The notes under the pieces: generated by a model
What the model saw: the letters and a program-made list of their open reading frames with translations, nothing else
Databases searched by the model: none
What the model was told of the DNA's origin: nothing
In this document: positions 1 through 10,019 of the stretch, piece after piece
Layout of the letters: each line of letters begins with the position of its first letter
How positions within the stretch are numbered: the stretch's first letter is position 1
Program-made: the position numbers and the translations under genes
Source: Planctomycetota bacterium
Lineage (GTDB): Bacteria > Planctomycetota > Phycisphaerae > UBA1845 > UTPLA1
Length of the DNA: 64,000 bases
Assembly (NCBI GenBank): GCA_016712275.1
Contig: JADJRI010000013.1
Span: forward strand, 62,001 to 126,000
Direction of reading: 5' to 3'

Positions 1-2
1 TG

Positions 3-512
3 ACAGGTTATCTCATTGCGAAAAACGGGCGCGTCGTCATTGAGGAGTTTAATGTCGCCGTGGAAGGCGCCTACGGCAGCGACAAGGCCGCCGGGGTGCT
101 GGCCGCGATCAATGAGTTCATTGCCACATTTCCCATCGCCGTGCGCACGCCGAATCGCGTTCTGTTGACGCATTCACTGCCGAATGCCTATGACATGGAT
201 GAATTCGACCTGACGCTGTTTCAACGCGACCTAACGCCGTCGGACCTTCAATCCAACCGCACGTTGTTCAATCTTGTCTGGGGGCGGCGACATACCCAGG
301 AGCAGATCGATGCGCTGGCTCGCAGCTTTGATGTCGATACGTTCATCGTCGGCCATCAACCGCAGGAAATGGGCGCCGCAAAGATACTTGAGCGGGTCAT
401 CATTCTTGCGAGCAATCACAATCACGGTTCGTTCCTGCCTTTTGATCTTTCGAAAGGCAGGTCAACCGATGAGTTGATGCAATGCGTCCGCAAGTTTGTG
501 GAGATCGGCTGA
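3..512 (+). CDS. Calcineurin-like metallophosphoesterase, 5'-truncated by window edge
   Basis: The reading frame is open to the left edge, so this is the C-terminal part of a larger protein. It contains 'LLTHSLPN' and 'FIVGHQPQ', which look like the second and third metal-ligand motifs (GNH/GHxH-type histidines) of calcineurin-like Ser/Thr phosphoesterases, followed by 'LASNHNHG' near the end. Such enzymes hydrolyse phosphoesters with two metals. The N-terminal DxH and GD motifs lie outside the window. The substrate cannot be told from the sequence. A family call is reasonable; a specific protein phosphatase function is only a guess. Confidence 0.7.
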   Translation, partial: TGYLIAKNGRVVIEEFNVAVEGAYGSDKAAGVLAAINEFIATFPIAVRTPNRVLLTHSLPNAYDMDEFDLTLFQRDLTPSDLQSNRTLFNLVWGRRHTQEQIDALARSFDVDTFIVGHQPQEMGAAKILERVIILASNHNHGSFLPFDLSKGRSTDELMQCVRKFVEIG

Positions 513-666
513 TGGCGCTTTGAGTGTATCGATTTACCTATGGCAATCGGAAGTGAAATCGGGCGGCAGCCGTGCCCACGGCGCGCAGAACTTCCGGCGG
601 CGAATCAAGTCGCCGATCGCGGGCGGCGTTTCTCGACGTCGCTGTGCCAGGGCAAGGGTGCCGGAC

Positions 667-954
667 TTACTTCAGTGCGGATTTCAGCAATTGTTCCATC
701 TGCTTTGTGAAGTGGTCACTCAACGTCTTTTTGCACGCATTCGGGTTCTGCTTGATCCGATAGCCATCGGAGCCCGCGTTCACTTGAATTCCGTAGGACG
801 AAAGGGTGCTCAAGTCTCGAAAGACCGTTCGTCGCGAGGTCTTCAGTTTCGACTGAAGCTGCGGAAGCGTGACCGATCCGGCCTGGTGGATCATGCGGCA
901 CATCTTCATGAGTCTCGACAAATGAACGCCATCTACCAAAAGTGTATTCGCCAT
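667..954 (-). CDS. Small HTH (DeoR/HTH_11-type) transcriptional regulator
   Basis: This is a 95-residue protein. I chose the ATG at 954 because a strong ribosome-binding site (ggaggg) lies about 5 nt before it; an upstream in-frame start at 1008 lacks one. The segment 'SVTLPQLQSKLKTSRRTV' followed by 'FRDLSTLSSYGIQV' matches the winged helix-turn-helix of DeoR/YafY-like regulators (recognition helix around SRRTVFRDL). No ligand-binding WYL or sugar domain follows, so it is a bare DNA-binding protein with a short basic tail. It is transcribed away from the broken membrane protein to its right. The target is unknown. Confidence 0.7.
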   Translation of the reverse strand: MANTLLVDGVHLSRLMKMCRMIHQAGSVTLPQLQSKLKTSRRTVFRDLSTLSSYGIQVNAGSDGYRIKQNPNACKKTLSDHFTKQMEQLLKSALK

Positions 955-1349
955 AAGTTCCCTCCGATCTTCGCAGCGGCCGCCGTCCGTGTCGTCACCC
1001 TTACTCAAGAATTCCGACGTGGTGCCACTTGCGTTGAATCGGAAACAAGATTCACTGTCGCCTGCGTGTCACACCGTTGTGACTATCGAGCGACACACGG
1101 GAATGCATGCGATCCTGAATAACATTGCACGCCTCCCGATTGACACTCCACTTTTATACGCTTCATACAATTTTGACAAGTGTCTAAAACCAACCGGCGC
1201 AATCGCCCCACAGGGACAACGCCTCGTCACACGAGTGCCATACCTTAGCACAAATGCGGCTTTTGAAAAACAAAATCCATGGCAAACAAGGTCGATTTTC
1301 GCAAAAACCGACCCGGCATGGCTGCGAAAAACTCCCAGGGGAATATTCC
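955..1349. other. Intergenic region with a dyad upstream of the HTH gene
   Basis: I see no convincing gene in these 395 bases. There is an inverted pair gacact (1141-1146) / agtgtc (1181-1186) around an AT-richer stretch (ttttatacgcttcatacaat). This is a plausible promoter/operator for the leftward HTH gene, but it is not diagnostic. The rest looks non-coding. Confidence 0.3.
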
Positions 1350-2886
1350 TTAGTCGTGAGACCCCGCACGACCCTTAAGGATTTCACCTACCCGGCGGGG
1401 GTCGTAGGTACGCACTCGTTCCAGTGTCGCTTCGATCCAAGGGGATAGACCGATTGAATCCGCAGGCTCACTGACGACGCCAAAGGTCTGCCCAAACACG
1501 CGGATGGTCAGGATCACCTTGTGCCCGGAACCGTGGGTGCCAAGTATCCGGAGTTGGTTGTCGCGAACCAGCAAGCGCATGCCAAACTCGGCATACTCCA
1601 GTTTCGCGGGGAGAATGCTCTCGGGCAGCGAATCCGGCCAAGTCAGGTTTAAGAACTTTCGGGCCGCACTCAACAACAAGGCCCGGTCGATCGTGCCGGG
1701 CTGCCCCTTCGGGGGCGTCGCAATGATCTCAAGATCGGCCGACTTGATAATGTTACTTGCAATGTCGATGTTGTTGACACGAATGGTGAGCAGGCCGGTG
1801 GCATTGCCTTCGGCCACCGCGTTCACGATTTCCTCAAGCTGTACGCCGTGAATCGCACCCGCCACCCGAAGCCTGTGAATATTCCCAAGGCCAATGTCGA
1901 CCGGATCAAACGAAAACGTCGCCTCACCCGACAGCGCCTTCACGCCCAAAACCGGTGCAAAACCGGCAAACGACAAACGCTCGATGCTCCCGCCGCCGCG
2001 AAGATGCGTCAGCATCGATTGACTGAATCGGGCCGATTCCACATTGACATCGATTCGGCCGTCGAACGGCCCGAACGGTACCGAGCGGGTTAACTCCGCC
2101 AATTCCGCTTGACCCAGACGGCCGGAAACACGCACTTCGGGCGGCTGGCCGGGATCGGGATTGGAATACCGGATCATTCCGGAGAAATTTCCCGTTGTAA
2201 TTCGGCCTTTCACGGCTGATTCCAGTCCGATTGAAGATAACGGTACCGTGGGAAGTTCCAGCGTGACGTCGGTCACATCGACGCCGTTGTGCGCCTTAAA
2301 TCGGGCATTGATCGAAACGCCCTCGTCGACCGGGCAGCCGTTTAATTGATACGCGTAACCGGGCCACGCCCTCGTCATCGCCATCCATGTCGACGACGCC
2401 GGATGCATCCTTGCAATTCAAGACCAGATCGCCGCGTCGAAAGCCGAATTCGAAACCGGTGAGGTCCACCCGTTTCAAGTTCAGCTCGGCAAAATCGTGC
2501 CCCAAACCGGACTCAAATACCTTGCGGTAGTCTTCCCGATGCCATCGGTCCGAACCCAGCATCAGAATGCCGTCACGCAACTCCAGCCGGTTAATCAGTT
2601 CGCCGCCCGATTTCTCCTCATGCCAAATGGCTTTCTTGCAGGTGAACAAGCGATCGCGCCGATCGGGCAGGTGAATCACGACATCCTCAAAGGCACGGCT
2701 CGAAAATGTCATTCCACGAATTCTACTTAATTCGCATGGCAACTGAAAAAAATTGCTTAATTCTAACTCCGTTTCGCGCCGGTGCCCGTCGCTCCGCATA
2801 TGCAGTGCATAGCCGGTCGTCAGTGCAAGCGATCCGCCCGCGACCACGACAGCAAACAACAAAACTATTCGACGTTGCATGGTCAT
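1350..2886 (-). CDS. Membrane-anchored AsmA-like/periplasmic protein, frameshifted
   Basis: Two overlapping leftward frames make one protein of roughly 500 residues. The N-terminal half starts at 2886 or 2880 with a membrane anchor (MQRRIVLLFAVVVAGG) and runs to 'GVVDMDGDDEGVA'. The C-terminal half resumes in another frame at 'GYAYQLNGCPVDEG' and ends 'GEILKGRAGSHD'. The break lies between about 2340 and 2390. The C-terminal part has alternating short beta-strands and GxI/GxL turns like AsmA/TamB/DUF3971-type outer-envelope proteins, but I cannot name a family firmly. It follows aroC on the same strand. The break may be a sequence error or a true lesion. Confidence 0.5.
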
Positions 2887-2978
2887 TCTGATTGGAAACG
2901 AGGCCCAAAACGAACTGTCACGCCACAATTGGGGCTGGGCCGGTGGCTGCCATGAGTCTGTCCTTCGCTTGACACAAG

Positions 2979-4139
2979 CTACGTTGATCCGAGATTCCGC
3001 GCGGTGTCCAGATAGTTTGAATAGGCCGCTCGCATCTCCTGCATCGTATCGCCGCCAAACTTCTCGCAAAACGCCCGCGCCACCTCAAACGCCACCACAT
3101 GTTCCGCAACGACGCTGGCCGCCGGCACCGCGCAGATATCGCTGCGCTCATAATCGCTTCGCTCCGGCGAGTGCGTCTCCAGATTCACGCTATCCATCCC
3201 GCGCAGCAACGTGCTGATCGGCTTCATCACGCCGCGCACGACGATCGGCATGCCGTTGGTCATGCCTCCTTCCAAACCGCCGGCATTGTTCGATCTGCGA
3301 ACAAACCCGAGATTGGCCGTGCCACGCTGTGACGCGTCAAAGTCAATCTCATCATGCACGCGACTTCCCGGCCGCTCGGCACAACCGAACCCCAATCCAA
3401 TTTCCACGCCTTTGAATGCCTGAACAGAACCGAGGGCCCCCATGATTCGCCCATCCAGCTTGTCCTGCCACCGCATGCAGCTCCCGACTCCGGCAGGTAC
3501 GCCCGTTACGCGCACTTCGACCACGCCACCGAGCGTGTCCTTGTCCGCCTTGGCCTGCTTGATGGCTTCGATCATTCCGGCCGATGCCGTGGCATCCGTG
3601 CAATACACGTCGCTTGCGTCCCGCGCTGCGATGATCGCCGCGTTGGTTAGTCCCGAATCAACCTCCACGGCGACATTGCCGATCCGTGTGACATAGCCCA
3701 GCGCCTCGATTCCATAATCCGCAAGAAGCTGCTTTGCCACCGCGCCTGCGGCCACCCGCGCCGCCGTCTCCCGCGCGCTCGCGCGCTCCAGCACCGACCG
3801 GCAATCCGTTGTCAGCCATTTCATCGCCCCGGCAAAATCGGCATGGCCCGGTCGCGGCCGATGAACGGACGCGGCGGAATCCAGTCGTGCATCTTTGTTC
3901 AAAATTTCCAAGGCCAGCGGCGAGCCGATTGTCGCGCCCGCGCGAATACCGGTCAGAATTCGCGCCGCGTCATTCTCAATCTTCATTCTCCCGCCGCGCC
4001 CAAATCCACCCTGCCGCCGTCTCAGCCCGGAGTCAATTGCGCCGAGATCCAAGGCCAACCCGGAAGGCAGACCCTCCACGAGCACAACAAGCGCTGCGCC
4101 ATGCGATTCGCCGGCCGTTCGATAATCAAGCATTCCCAT
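2979..4139 (-). CDS. aroC: Chorismate synthase
   Basis: AroC converts 5-enolpyruvylshikimate-3-phosphate to chorismate, the last step of the shikimate pathway, using reduced FMN. Diagnostic motifs are visible: 'YRTAGESHGAALV' at the N-terminus, 'RRRQGGFGRGGRMKIE' near residues 41-56, 'ERASARETAARVAAGA' around 120, the 'NNAGGLEGGMTNG' loop, and 'HSPERSDYERSDICAVPA' near the C-terminus. Length (about 386 aa) is normal. Two ATGs (4139, 4133) and a GTG (4145) are possible starts; 4139 gives the usual short N-terminus. The frame is intact. It stands alone here, with no other aro gene in the window. Confidence 0.96.
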   Translation of the reverse strand: MGMLDYRTAGESHGAALVVLVEGLPSGLALDLGAIDSGLRRRQGGFGRGGRMKIENDAARILTGIRAGATIGSPLALEILNKDARLDSAASVHRPRPGHADFAGAMKWLTTDCRSVLERASARETAARVAAGAVAKQLLADYGIEALGYVTRIGNVAVEVDSGLTNAAIIAARDASDVYCTDATASAGMIEAIKQAKADKDTLGGVVEVRVTGVPAGVGSCMRWQDKLDGRIMGALGSVQAFKGVEIGLGFGCAERPGSRVHDEIDFDASQRGTANLGFVRRSNNAGGLEGGMTNGMPIVVRGVMKPISTLLRGMDSVNLETHSPERSDYERSDICAVPAASVVAEHVVAFEVARAFCEKFGGDTMQEMRAAYSNYLDTARNLGST

Positions 4140-4354
4140 AATCACGATTATAAGTGCAAACTCGAAACGCGCGACACACCATTATCCGGTCGAGCGATTG
4201 AATCGCATTAACGCCGATCGACTCTTTTCGGACTCACCGGCTTCTCCATCAAGACCCGCCCGCCCATAACCGATCTTCTTTGGCATTCTGACAACAAAAC
4301 GCCAGTGATTACACATAATTGAGAGGCGACTCGCGCTATCAGCAGGAGCTCAAC

Positions 4355-5707
4355 ATGATTGCACAACCCCCGCAGAGGCCGCTCGAACCCAAACCATCCA
4401 CACCGGCGCCCGTCGTCGAAATTCCCAAGCCAGCGGTTCTGGGCCATTGGTTTCCAAAGCCCATCAAGACGTTTGCGGAAGCGGGGCTTGATACGGCCGT
4501 CGTTGAGTCGCTCATTTTGAAATACCTGGTTGGCGTGGGTTCGGCCACCGGCGGCCAGATTGCCACGGAATTGTGCCTTCCCGGCGAACCGATTATCGAA
4601 TACCTCGCCCTGCTCAAGCATCAACAGATCGTGGTTCATGTCGCGGCGGCCGCCATGGGCGATTTCACTTATCGCCTCACTGAAGTGGGCATGGATCGGG
4701 CTCAACGGTATCTGCGTGAATCCATGTATGTCGGGCCCGCACCGGTCCCCGTCGACCAATATATCTACGGCATGCTCGGCCAAACGATCACCAAGTGTCA
4801 TCCCAAGCAGGAAGATCTCAACCGGGCCTTCAGCGATTTGCTCGTCAGCCACGAGATGTTCGAAATCCTCGGACCGGCGATCAACTCCGGGCGCGGCATG
4901 TTTCTCTATGGATACCCCGGCAACGGCAAGACCAGCATCGCCGAACGCATCACCCGCTGCTTCGGCGACAGCATTTATATTCCAAAGTGTCTGATCTGCG
5001 ACGGGTTTATCATCAAGCTATTCGATACTGCCAATCACAGCATTGCCGAACAGCGCAAAGACTCCATCTTCAAACAGGGCAAGCTGGACAACCGATGGGT
5101 CAAGATCACCCGACCGACGATCATCGTCGGCGGCGAACTCACGATGGAAACCCTTGAAATCCAATACAACGAAACCAGCAAAGTTTGCGAAGCGCCCGTC
5201 CAGCTCAAATCAAACTGCGGTACGCTCGTCATCGACGACTTCGGCCGGCAGCGCATCGAACCAGCGCAGCTGCTCAACCGCTGGATCGTCCCGCTCGAAA
5301 AGCGATACGATTTTCTCACCATGCCCAACGGAAAGAAATTGCAGGTACCGTTCGACCAGCTCATTATCTTTTCAACGAACCTCGAACCGAAGGATCTCTG
5401 CGACGACGCGTTTCTCCGGCGTATTCCCTACAAGATCAATGTGCCCGATCCGACCGAAACGCAATATCGCAAACTCTTCGAGTTTGTCGCTCCGGGACTC
5501 GGCTTCACCATCGACGACCAGGCCCGTAAATCGATCGACTATGTGATTGAGACATACTACAAGAAGACCGGCCGCCCATTCCGCTGCTGCCAGCCGCGCG
5601 ACTTGATGCTTCAGGTGAAGAACCGCTGTCTATATACCGGCCGCGAACCGCTCCTGACCCCCGAGATGTTCGATTATGCGGCCAGCGTTTACTTCACTGT
5701 CATGTGA
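4355..5707 (+). CDS. AAA+ ATPase with N-terminal winged-helix-like region
   Basis: This is a 450-residue protein; the start at 4355 is preceded by a ggag site. The N-terminus is proline-rich. Residues of about 40-125 look like a winged helix ('YLVGVGSATGGQIATEL' followed by 'HQQIVVHVAAAAMGDF'). The ATPase core has Walker A 'GYPGNGKTS' (about 186-194) and Walker B 'LVIDDFG', and sensor-like 'IIFSTNLEP' and 'FLRRIPYKI' segments. This resembles the planctomycete 'AAA family ATPase' often found near Flp/Tad pilus or secretion loci, but no such genes flank it here, so its role is open. A C-terminal all-alpha lid region includes 'RPFRCCQPRDLMLQ'. Confidence 0.75.
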   Translation: MIAQPPQRPLEPKPSTPAPVVEIPKPAVLGHWFPKPIKTFAEAGLDTAVVESLILKYLVGVGSATGGQIATELCLPGEPIIEYLALLKHQQIVVHVAAAAMGDFTYRLTEVGMDRAQRYLRESMYVGPAPVPVDQYIYGMLGQTITKCHPKQEDLNRAFSDLLVSHEMFEILGPAINSGRGMFLYGYPGNGKTSIAERITRCFGDSIYIPKCLICDGFIIKLFDTANHSIAEQRKDSIFKQGKLDNRWVKITRPTIIVGGELTMETLEIQYNETSKVCEAPVQLKSNCGTLVIDDFGRQRIEPAQLLNRWIVPLEKRYDFLTMPNGKKLQVPFDQLIIFSTNLEPKDLCDDAFLRRIPYKINVPDPTETQYRKLFEFVAPGLGFTIDDQARKSIDYVIETYYKKTGRPFRCCQPRDLMLQVKNRCLYTGREPLLTPEMFDYAASVYFTVM

Positions 5708-5740
5708 TACAACCAACGCAATGCCTTAATTGCACTGAAC

Positions 5741-6280
5741 CTAATTCTGCCATAGGCCGTGCTCGATGCCACCTTGAAAGTAGATGGCAAAGACGCCATG
5801 ACCGGGAATTTCCATCGGCGGATGCGCCACTTCGCCGCCGGCCTTGACGGCTGCGGCAACGGCGGCCTTGATGTCGCTTACGAGCCAATACGGCCGTACC
5901 ACCGGCGTCTCGGTCTCGCGCATCGGCGCCCGCACCCCTACCATTCCGCCGTCCGGCATCGCCGCCGTCCGGGCGTTGCCAAGGCCGGCGTCGGGCGCGC
6001 CGAAATTCACCCCGTTTGTTGCGGCATAGGCGGCGCAAACGGCATCGACGTCCTTGGTGACGATCTCGAGATAGAATACTTGCATGACTTTCCCCTTGGG
6101 TATCTTTCTTCGCGCTGATTTCTTCTCGGTTCTCTTCTGACCTTCGGTCGTCGGCTTGTCGCTTCCCGCGGCTTGATGCCCCGCGAGCATCCACGAGGTC
6201 GCTACCAGTCCGCAGACGATGGCAACCCTGAGTAATGGCCTGAATAAATGACGTTGATGAAGCTGTGTGTGCGTATTCAC
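5741..6280 (-). CDS. VOC (glyoxalase/bleomycin-resistance fold) protein with N-terminal membrane/signal segment
   Basis: I chose the GTG at 6280, which has a ggag site 6 nt upstream. Residues of about 18-40 are hydrophobic (LLRVAIVCGLVATSWMLAG), a signal or anchor segment, followed by a basic linker. The VOC domain begins at 'MQVFYLEIVTKDVDAVCA' and ends 'HGVFAIYFQGGIEHGLWQ', with the typical betaalphabetabetabeta pattern. Only one VOC module is present, so it probably dimerises. The usual metal ligands are not clearly all present, so enzyme versus binding protein cannot be decided. It is the last chromosomal gene before the tRNA-Phe repeat. Confidence 0.7.
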   Translation of the reverse strand: MNTHTQLHQRHLFRPLLRVAIVCGLVATSWMLAGHQAAGSDKPTTEGQKRTEKKSARRKIPKGKVMQVFYLEIVTKDVDAVCAAYAATNGVNFGAPDAGLGNARTAAMPDGGMVGVRAPMRETETPVVRPYWLVSDIKAAVAAAVKAGGEVAHPPMEIPGHGVFAIYFQGGIEHGLWQN

Positions 6281-6429
6281 AATCAATCTCCACGATCGCA
6301 CTGAATCCAACCGGTGCGTTTCGAGTCATAATCGAGCTACATCGCTTGTACGACAGATTGTTGCATGGAACCAAACCGTTCGGCTACCTAATCGGCATTG
6401 ATACAAGACTTGATTTTACAGAGAAGGGT

Positions 6430-6475
6430 ACTGGGCGGAGCCGGAGTTGAACCGGCGACACACGGATTTTCAGTC
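6430..6475 (-). repeat. Left attachment repeat: 3' fragment of tRNA-Phe
   Basis: These 46 bases are identical to 19690-19735, which include the 3' 44 nt (anticodon loop to discriminator base) of the intact tRNA-Phe. The 5' half of the tRNA is absent here, so it is not a functional tRNA. A duplicated tRNA 3' end is the classic footprint left by tyrosine-recombinase integration. Confidence 0.88.
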
Positions 6476-7031
6476 TGGAGAAAGAGAAGAAACCGATGAC
6501 AAGCTCATGGCATCCCCCCGGCCATTGCATCAGAATCGAGGTTGGTGTAGGGTTGTCCTACACTTCCGCGCCGTGGTCGGCGGCAAAGTGACCCCGAAAA
6601 ACAGACGGGACGATGATTGAAAAATTAACTTGTGTGCGGGGCCTCTGTTCAAACTGGGCTGCGAAAAGCAGTCGAAGCCGCAATTATCGTCGGATCGTTT
6701 GAACGACATAAAGGGGGCTTTGCGCGTAGGCATACAGCAGGCAAACAGGGCAAACGCCCGATTCTGAGAATCATTTGACGCGTGACGGGTCTCGGTGATA
6801 TTCTGCTTGAGTCCCCCTCCGAGAACCTAAACATTTCTCAACTCTCCGGCCCGAGAGGAGGGGGACGTCTTTTCTGTCCTGAGCGAAGCGCGTCACGAGC
6901 GGCATTTGAAGCTCTCAATGTCTACCCGAATTTCCCAGATGACACTTGCGGGCCGCGTATAATGAAGCGACGTTTGCCCTAATGAATGCAGGCAAATTCA
7001 CACTTCAGGCCGCTGAAATCCGGAGCATGCA
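6476..7031. other. Island left margin, no convincing gene
   Basis: About 550 bases without a supportable gene. Small dyads are present: gtgtagg/cctacac at 6545-6563 and gtccccctc (6811-6819) / gagggggac (6858-6866). The second could form a long-looped hairpin before the IS1380 remnant. No T-run follows either, so a terminator call is not justified. Confidence 0.3.
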
Positions 7032-7574
7032 ATGGGTGAGTCACGCAGGGATGCGTTGCGGGTCGATTTCGACAGCCGGATCAAGCTGGAATTCCACGGC
7101 GCGACAGTGACCAGTGATGCCGGGCTGATTGCGTATCGCGAACTCGACGAAGCGCTGGCACTGACGGACATGGCGGGTGAAATGCTTCGCGATTCTCGCC
7201 AGGGGATGAACACGCAGCATGAGTTGGTGGGCTTGCTGCGGCAATCAGTTTACAGTCGGCTGGCGGGCTACGAAGATACGAACGACGCGGAACGACTGGC
7301 TGTTGACCCGGCCAACCAGGTACGGTTGCAGTTGTTCGCGCTGGCCTACAACCTGGGCAAGTTCCTGCGGCGGCTGGTGCTGCCGGTGAGCATGAAAATC
7401 TGGTCGATGACGACGCTGCGCGAAAAACTGATCAAGATCGGTGCGAAGGTTGTACGTCACGCCCGATCCATCATTTTCCAGATGTCCGAGGTGGCGGTTC
7501 CACGAAAGCTGTTCGCCGCCATCCTGGACCGCATCGAACGTCTGCGTGCTGTGGCCAGCATGGCACCTTCATGA
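7032..7574 (+). pseudogene. IS1380-family transposase, internally deleted
   Basis: The first ~93 residues match the N-terminus of IS1380-type DDE transposases ('DFDSRIKLEFHGATVTSDAG', 'LRQSVYSRLAGYEDTNDAER'). They jump directly to the C-terminal region ('LFALAYNLGKFLRRLVLP', 'TTLREKLIKIGAKVVRHARS'). Full-length IS1380 transposases are over 400 residues. Here the middle, with the catalytic DDE core, is missing in frame, leaving 180 residues. The protein cannot catalyse transposition. It shares ancestry with the C-terminal piece at 9.3-9.8 kb. Confidence 0.85.
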
Positions 7575-7830
7575 TGACCCGACAAATCTCTCAAACAGGC
7601 CCCCGTCGTGTTGCTCCAGGGGGATGCCATGCGCCCAGCGCGAAAAACGGGGCCGAAAAGTCCCTGTGGCACGCACAGAGGGGACCGTTTCAACCCGTGA
7701 GGCTGGAAAAAGCTCGAAAAAGGGTGAGCGCAACGGGGGAGGCGCTGGTACATTTGGCGGATCAAGATCAGGCGGCGTCGCCGGACAAGGTCATATGGGA
7801 AATCTTGGCTGAACAATCAGGAGACCGGTC

Positions 7831-8820
7831 ATGCGACCGTTCAAACTGCTCGCACTGCTGACCACTTACCTGTTCGCCTGCCTTCTCGCATGGGGCTGCG
7901 CAGCGCCAAGCCGCCCGTCGCTCGTTCGAGAGGGAATCGTCGCCGTCGACGGCGGAAACATCTGGTACCGAATCGTCGGCGCCGACAAACCCGGCATCCC
8001 GCTTCTCATCCTGCATGGTGGGCCCGGGGTGCCGCATGATTATCTTCTCCCGCTCCAGGCGCTCGCCGCCCGGCGACCCGTCGTCTTCTACGACCAGCTC
8101 GGCTGCGGCAACTCGGCGCGGCCGACAGATGAGTCGCTCTGGACGATCGAACGATACGTTGACGAGTTGGAAAAGCTCCGCGCCACCCTGAAGCTGGATC
8201 GCGTGCACATCCTCGGACATTCGTGGGGGACGGTGCTTGCCGTCGAGTACATGTTGCAGCGCCGGCCCACCGGTGTCGTCAGCCTCACTCTCGCGGGCCC
8301 GGCCCTCAGCATGGAGCGCTGGATGGCGGATCAGCGCGTCTGGATTCTCGAACTCCCCAGGGAGGTGCAGTCCACGATTGCCGCGGCGGAGGCGGCCAGC
8401 CGGTTTGAGACGCCCGAATATCAGGAGGCGATCGCCGCCTTTTACGCCCGCCACATTTGCCGAACGGATCCATGGCCCGATTACGTGCAGCGCGCCCTCT
8501 CGCCCGAGAAATTCGGACAGCAGGTCTATATGTACATGTGGGGCCCCAGCGAATTCACCGGCACCGGTACGCTCAAAAACTACGAGTGTGTAAGCAAACT
8601 GCCGCAGATCAAAGCGCCGACGCTCTTCGTCTGCGGCCGCTACGACGAGGCGACGCCCGCCGCCACCGAGTACTATCACCGCAACCTGCCGGGCTCCGAG
8701 TTCGCCGTCATCGAGAACGCGTCGCACCTCTGCTGGACGGAGCAGCCCGACGCATTCATGCAGGTCATATCCAAGTTCCTTCGTCAGTCCGAATCCACTT
8801 CGCCGGCGAACAACAAGTAG
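7831..8820 (+). CDS. Alpha/beta-hydrolase lipoprotein, proline iminopeptidase-like
   Basis: The start is preceded by ggag. Residues 1-22 form a lipoprotein signal ending in a lipobox (LLAWGC), so Cys23 is probably lipidated and the enzyme is in the envelope. The oxyanion region 'LHGGPGVPHDY' (about 61-71), nucleophile elbow 'GHSWG' (Ser131), acid 'GRYDEATP' and 'NASHLCWTEQPD' histidine give a complete triad. GHSWG with HGGPG is typical of the prolyl iminopeptidase (S33) group, which removes N-terminal proline, although esterase or amide hydrolase activity is also possible. It lies between two transposase remnants inside the tRNA-Phe island and has an intact frame. Confidence 0.85.
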   Translation: MRPFKLLALLTTYLFACLLAWGCAAPSRPSLVREGIVAVDGGNIWYRIVGADKPGIPLLILHGGPGVPHDYLLPLQALAARRPVVFYDQLGCGNSARPTDESLWTIERYVDELEKLRATLKLDRVHILGHSWGTVLAVEYMLQRRPTGVVSLTLAGPALSMERWMADQRVWILELPREVQSTIAAAEAASRFETPEYQEAIAAFYARHICRTDPWPDYVQRALSPEKFGQQVYMYMWGPSEFTGTGTLKNYECVSKLPQIKAPTLFVCGRYDEATPAATEYYHRNLPGSEFAVIENASHLCWTEQPDAFMQVISKFLRQSESTSPANNK

Positions 8821-9125
8821 CCGTTCTCCGTCACGCCAACGAATGCCGGATAAACAAGAACTCGACGAAGCAGGTTCCGTTCGGCGGGCTCACCGCCCCT
8901 CTTCTTGAAGGCACATATCAGGTAACTCTTCGCGCAAGCGGGGCTAATCGCGGTTTATAGCTTCTTGTTGCTTTCAACGACTCCGTTCGCTTGAGCACCT
9001 GACGCGGCCAGGCCTCCTGCCTGTCACGTCCGCTGCTATCTGCTCACTCCTTGTCACCACTTTGAGCTTCCCCACTATTAGTGGACACCCAGATACGAGA
9101 ATATGATTCTCGTGGAAGGTGTTCA

Positions 9126-9821
9126 ATGAGCAAAGACAAAAGTCGTAAAAAGTACACACAGGAATTCAAGGTTCATGCTGTGAAGCTATGCCAGCAGCCA
9201 GGAATGAGCGTGGCTCGGGTGGCGGCCGATTTGGAGATCTTGGAGGGGTCGAGCGTGGCTGCGAGCGAGCCGCTGTTCGACGACATCAAGTACTTCTTCT
9301 ACATCACCAATGATGGCGCCGGCAAAGAGTCGGGCACGCACTTTGCGAACAAGCCATCCAGCTCGCGTGACGAGATCGTGGCACAGGCGAACGACCGCTG
9401 CGATCAGGAGAATGTCATCGAGCAATTGAAGAACGGCGTGAATGCCCTGCGGATGCCGGTGGGCGATCTGGTCAGCAACTGGGCCTACATGGTGATGGCG
9501 TCGCTGGCCTGGACGCTGAAGGCATGGTTCGCGTTGAGCCTGCCGGAGCAGGGCCGCTGGGCCGAGCGGCATGGAGACGAAAAGCGGCGCGTGTTGCGGA
9601 TGGAGTTCAAGACGTTCCTCAACGCCTTCATCCGCGTCCCGTGTCAGATCATCCGCGCCGGCCGGCGGATCGTCTATCGGCTGCTGGCGTGGAACCCGTG
9701 GCAAAACGTGTTCCTGCGCGGCGTGGATGCGGTTCGCTCGATGCCGCCCGCGCCCCTGTATTCGATGTCATTGATGCCAGAGCAACGCCCAATGCCGGTG
9801 CCATATCCGATGCGATGTTGA
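9126..9821 (+). pseudogene. Chimeric transposase remnant: IS3 OrfA head joined to IS1380 tail
   Basis: The first ~40 residues ('KKYTQEFKVHAVKLCQQPGM', 'SVARVAADLEI') are the helix-turn-helix start of an IS3-type OrfA. The frame then continues directly into an IS1380-type C-terminal region ('YFFYITND', 'DQENVIEQLKNGVNALRMPV', 'LAWTLKAWFALSLPE', 'RIVYRLLAWNPWQNVF'). The junction is near 9245. Upstream, a short hairpin (cgagaat/attctcg at about 9098-9114) and 'tagtggacaccc' look like the IS3 left end. Neither half is catalytically complete. A chance in-frame join by insertion plus deletion is the simplest explanation. Confidence 0.8.
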
Positions 9822-10019
9822 AGTCGATTGAAATGATGTCGGAGTACGGACGCTCCGATCCACCCGAGGCGAATCAAGCGAAGCAACAGAGGACGCAATG
9901 AAACATCCGACAAACAAACGCGACTCAACCGACCCATCGGTCGCAACGAAAGAGGTGCGCATTACGCGCGACCGCTCGAACCGTGTCGCAGGTCCAGGCG
10001 AAATTCGCTTGTTTAAGGA

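Noticed and set aside
6811..6866. Terminator hairpin in the island margin
   Set aside because: Loop of about 38 nt, no T-run and no gene ending just before it.
7768..8727. Long leftward open frame (319 codons) opposite the hydrolase gene
   Set aside because: It mirrors the codon structure of the real lipoprotein hydrolase, has no domain resemblance and an Arg/Gly/Asp-rich composition typical of antisense shadows in GC-rich DNA.
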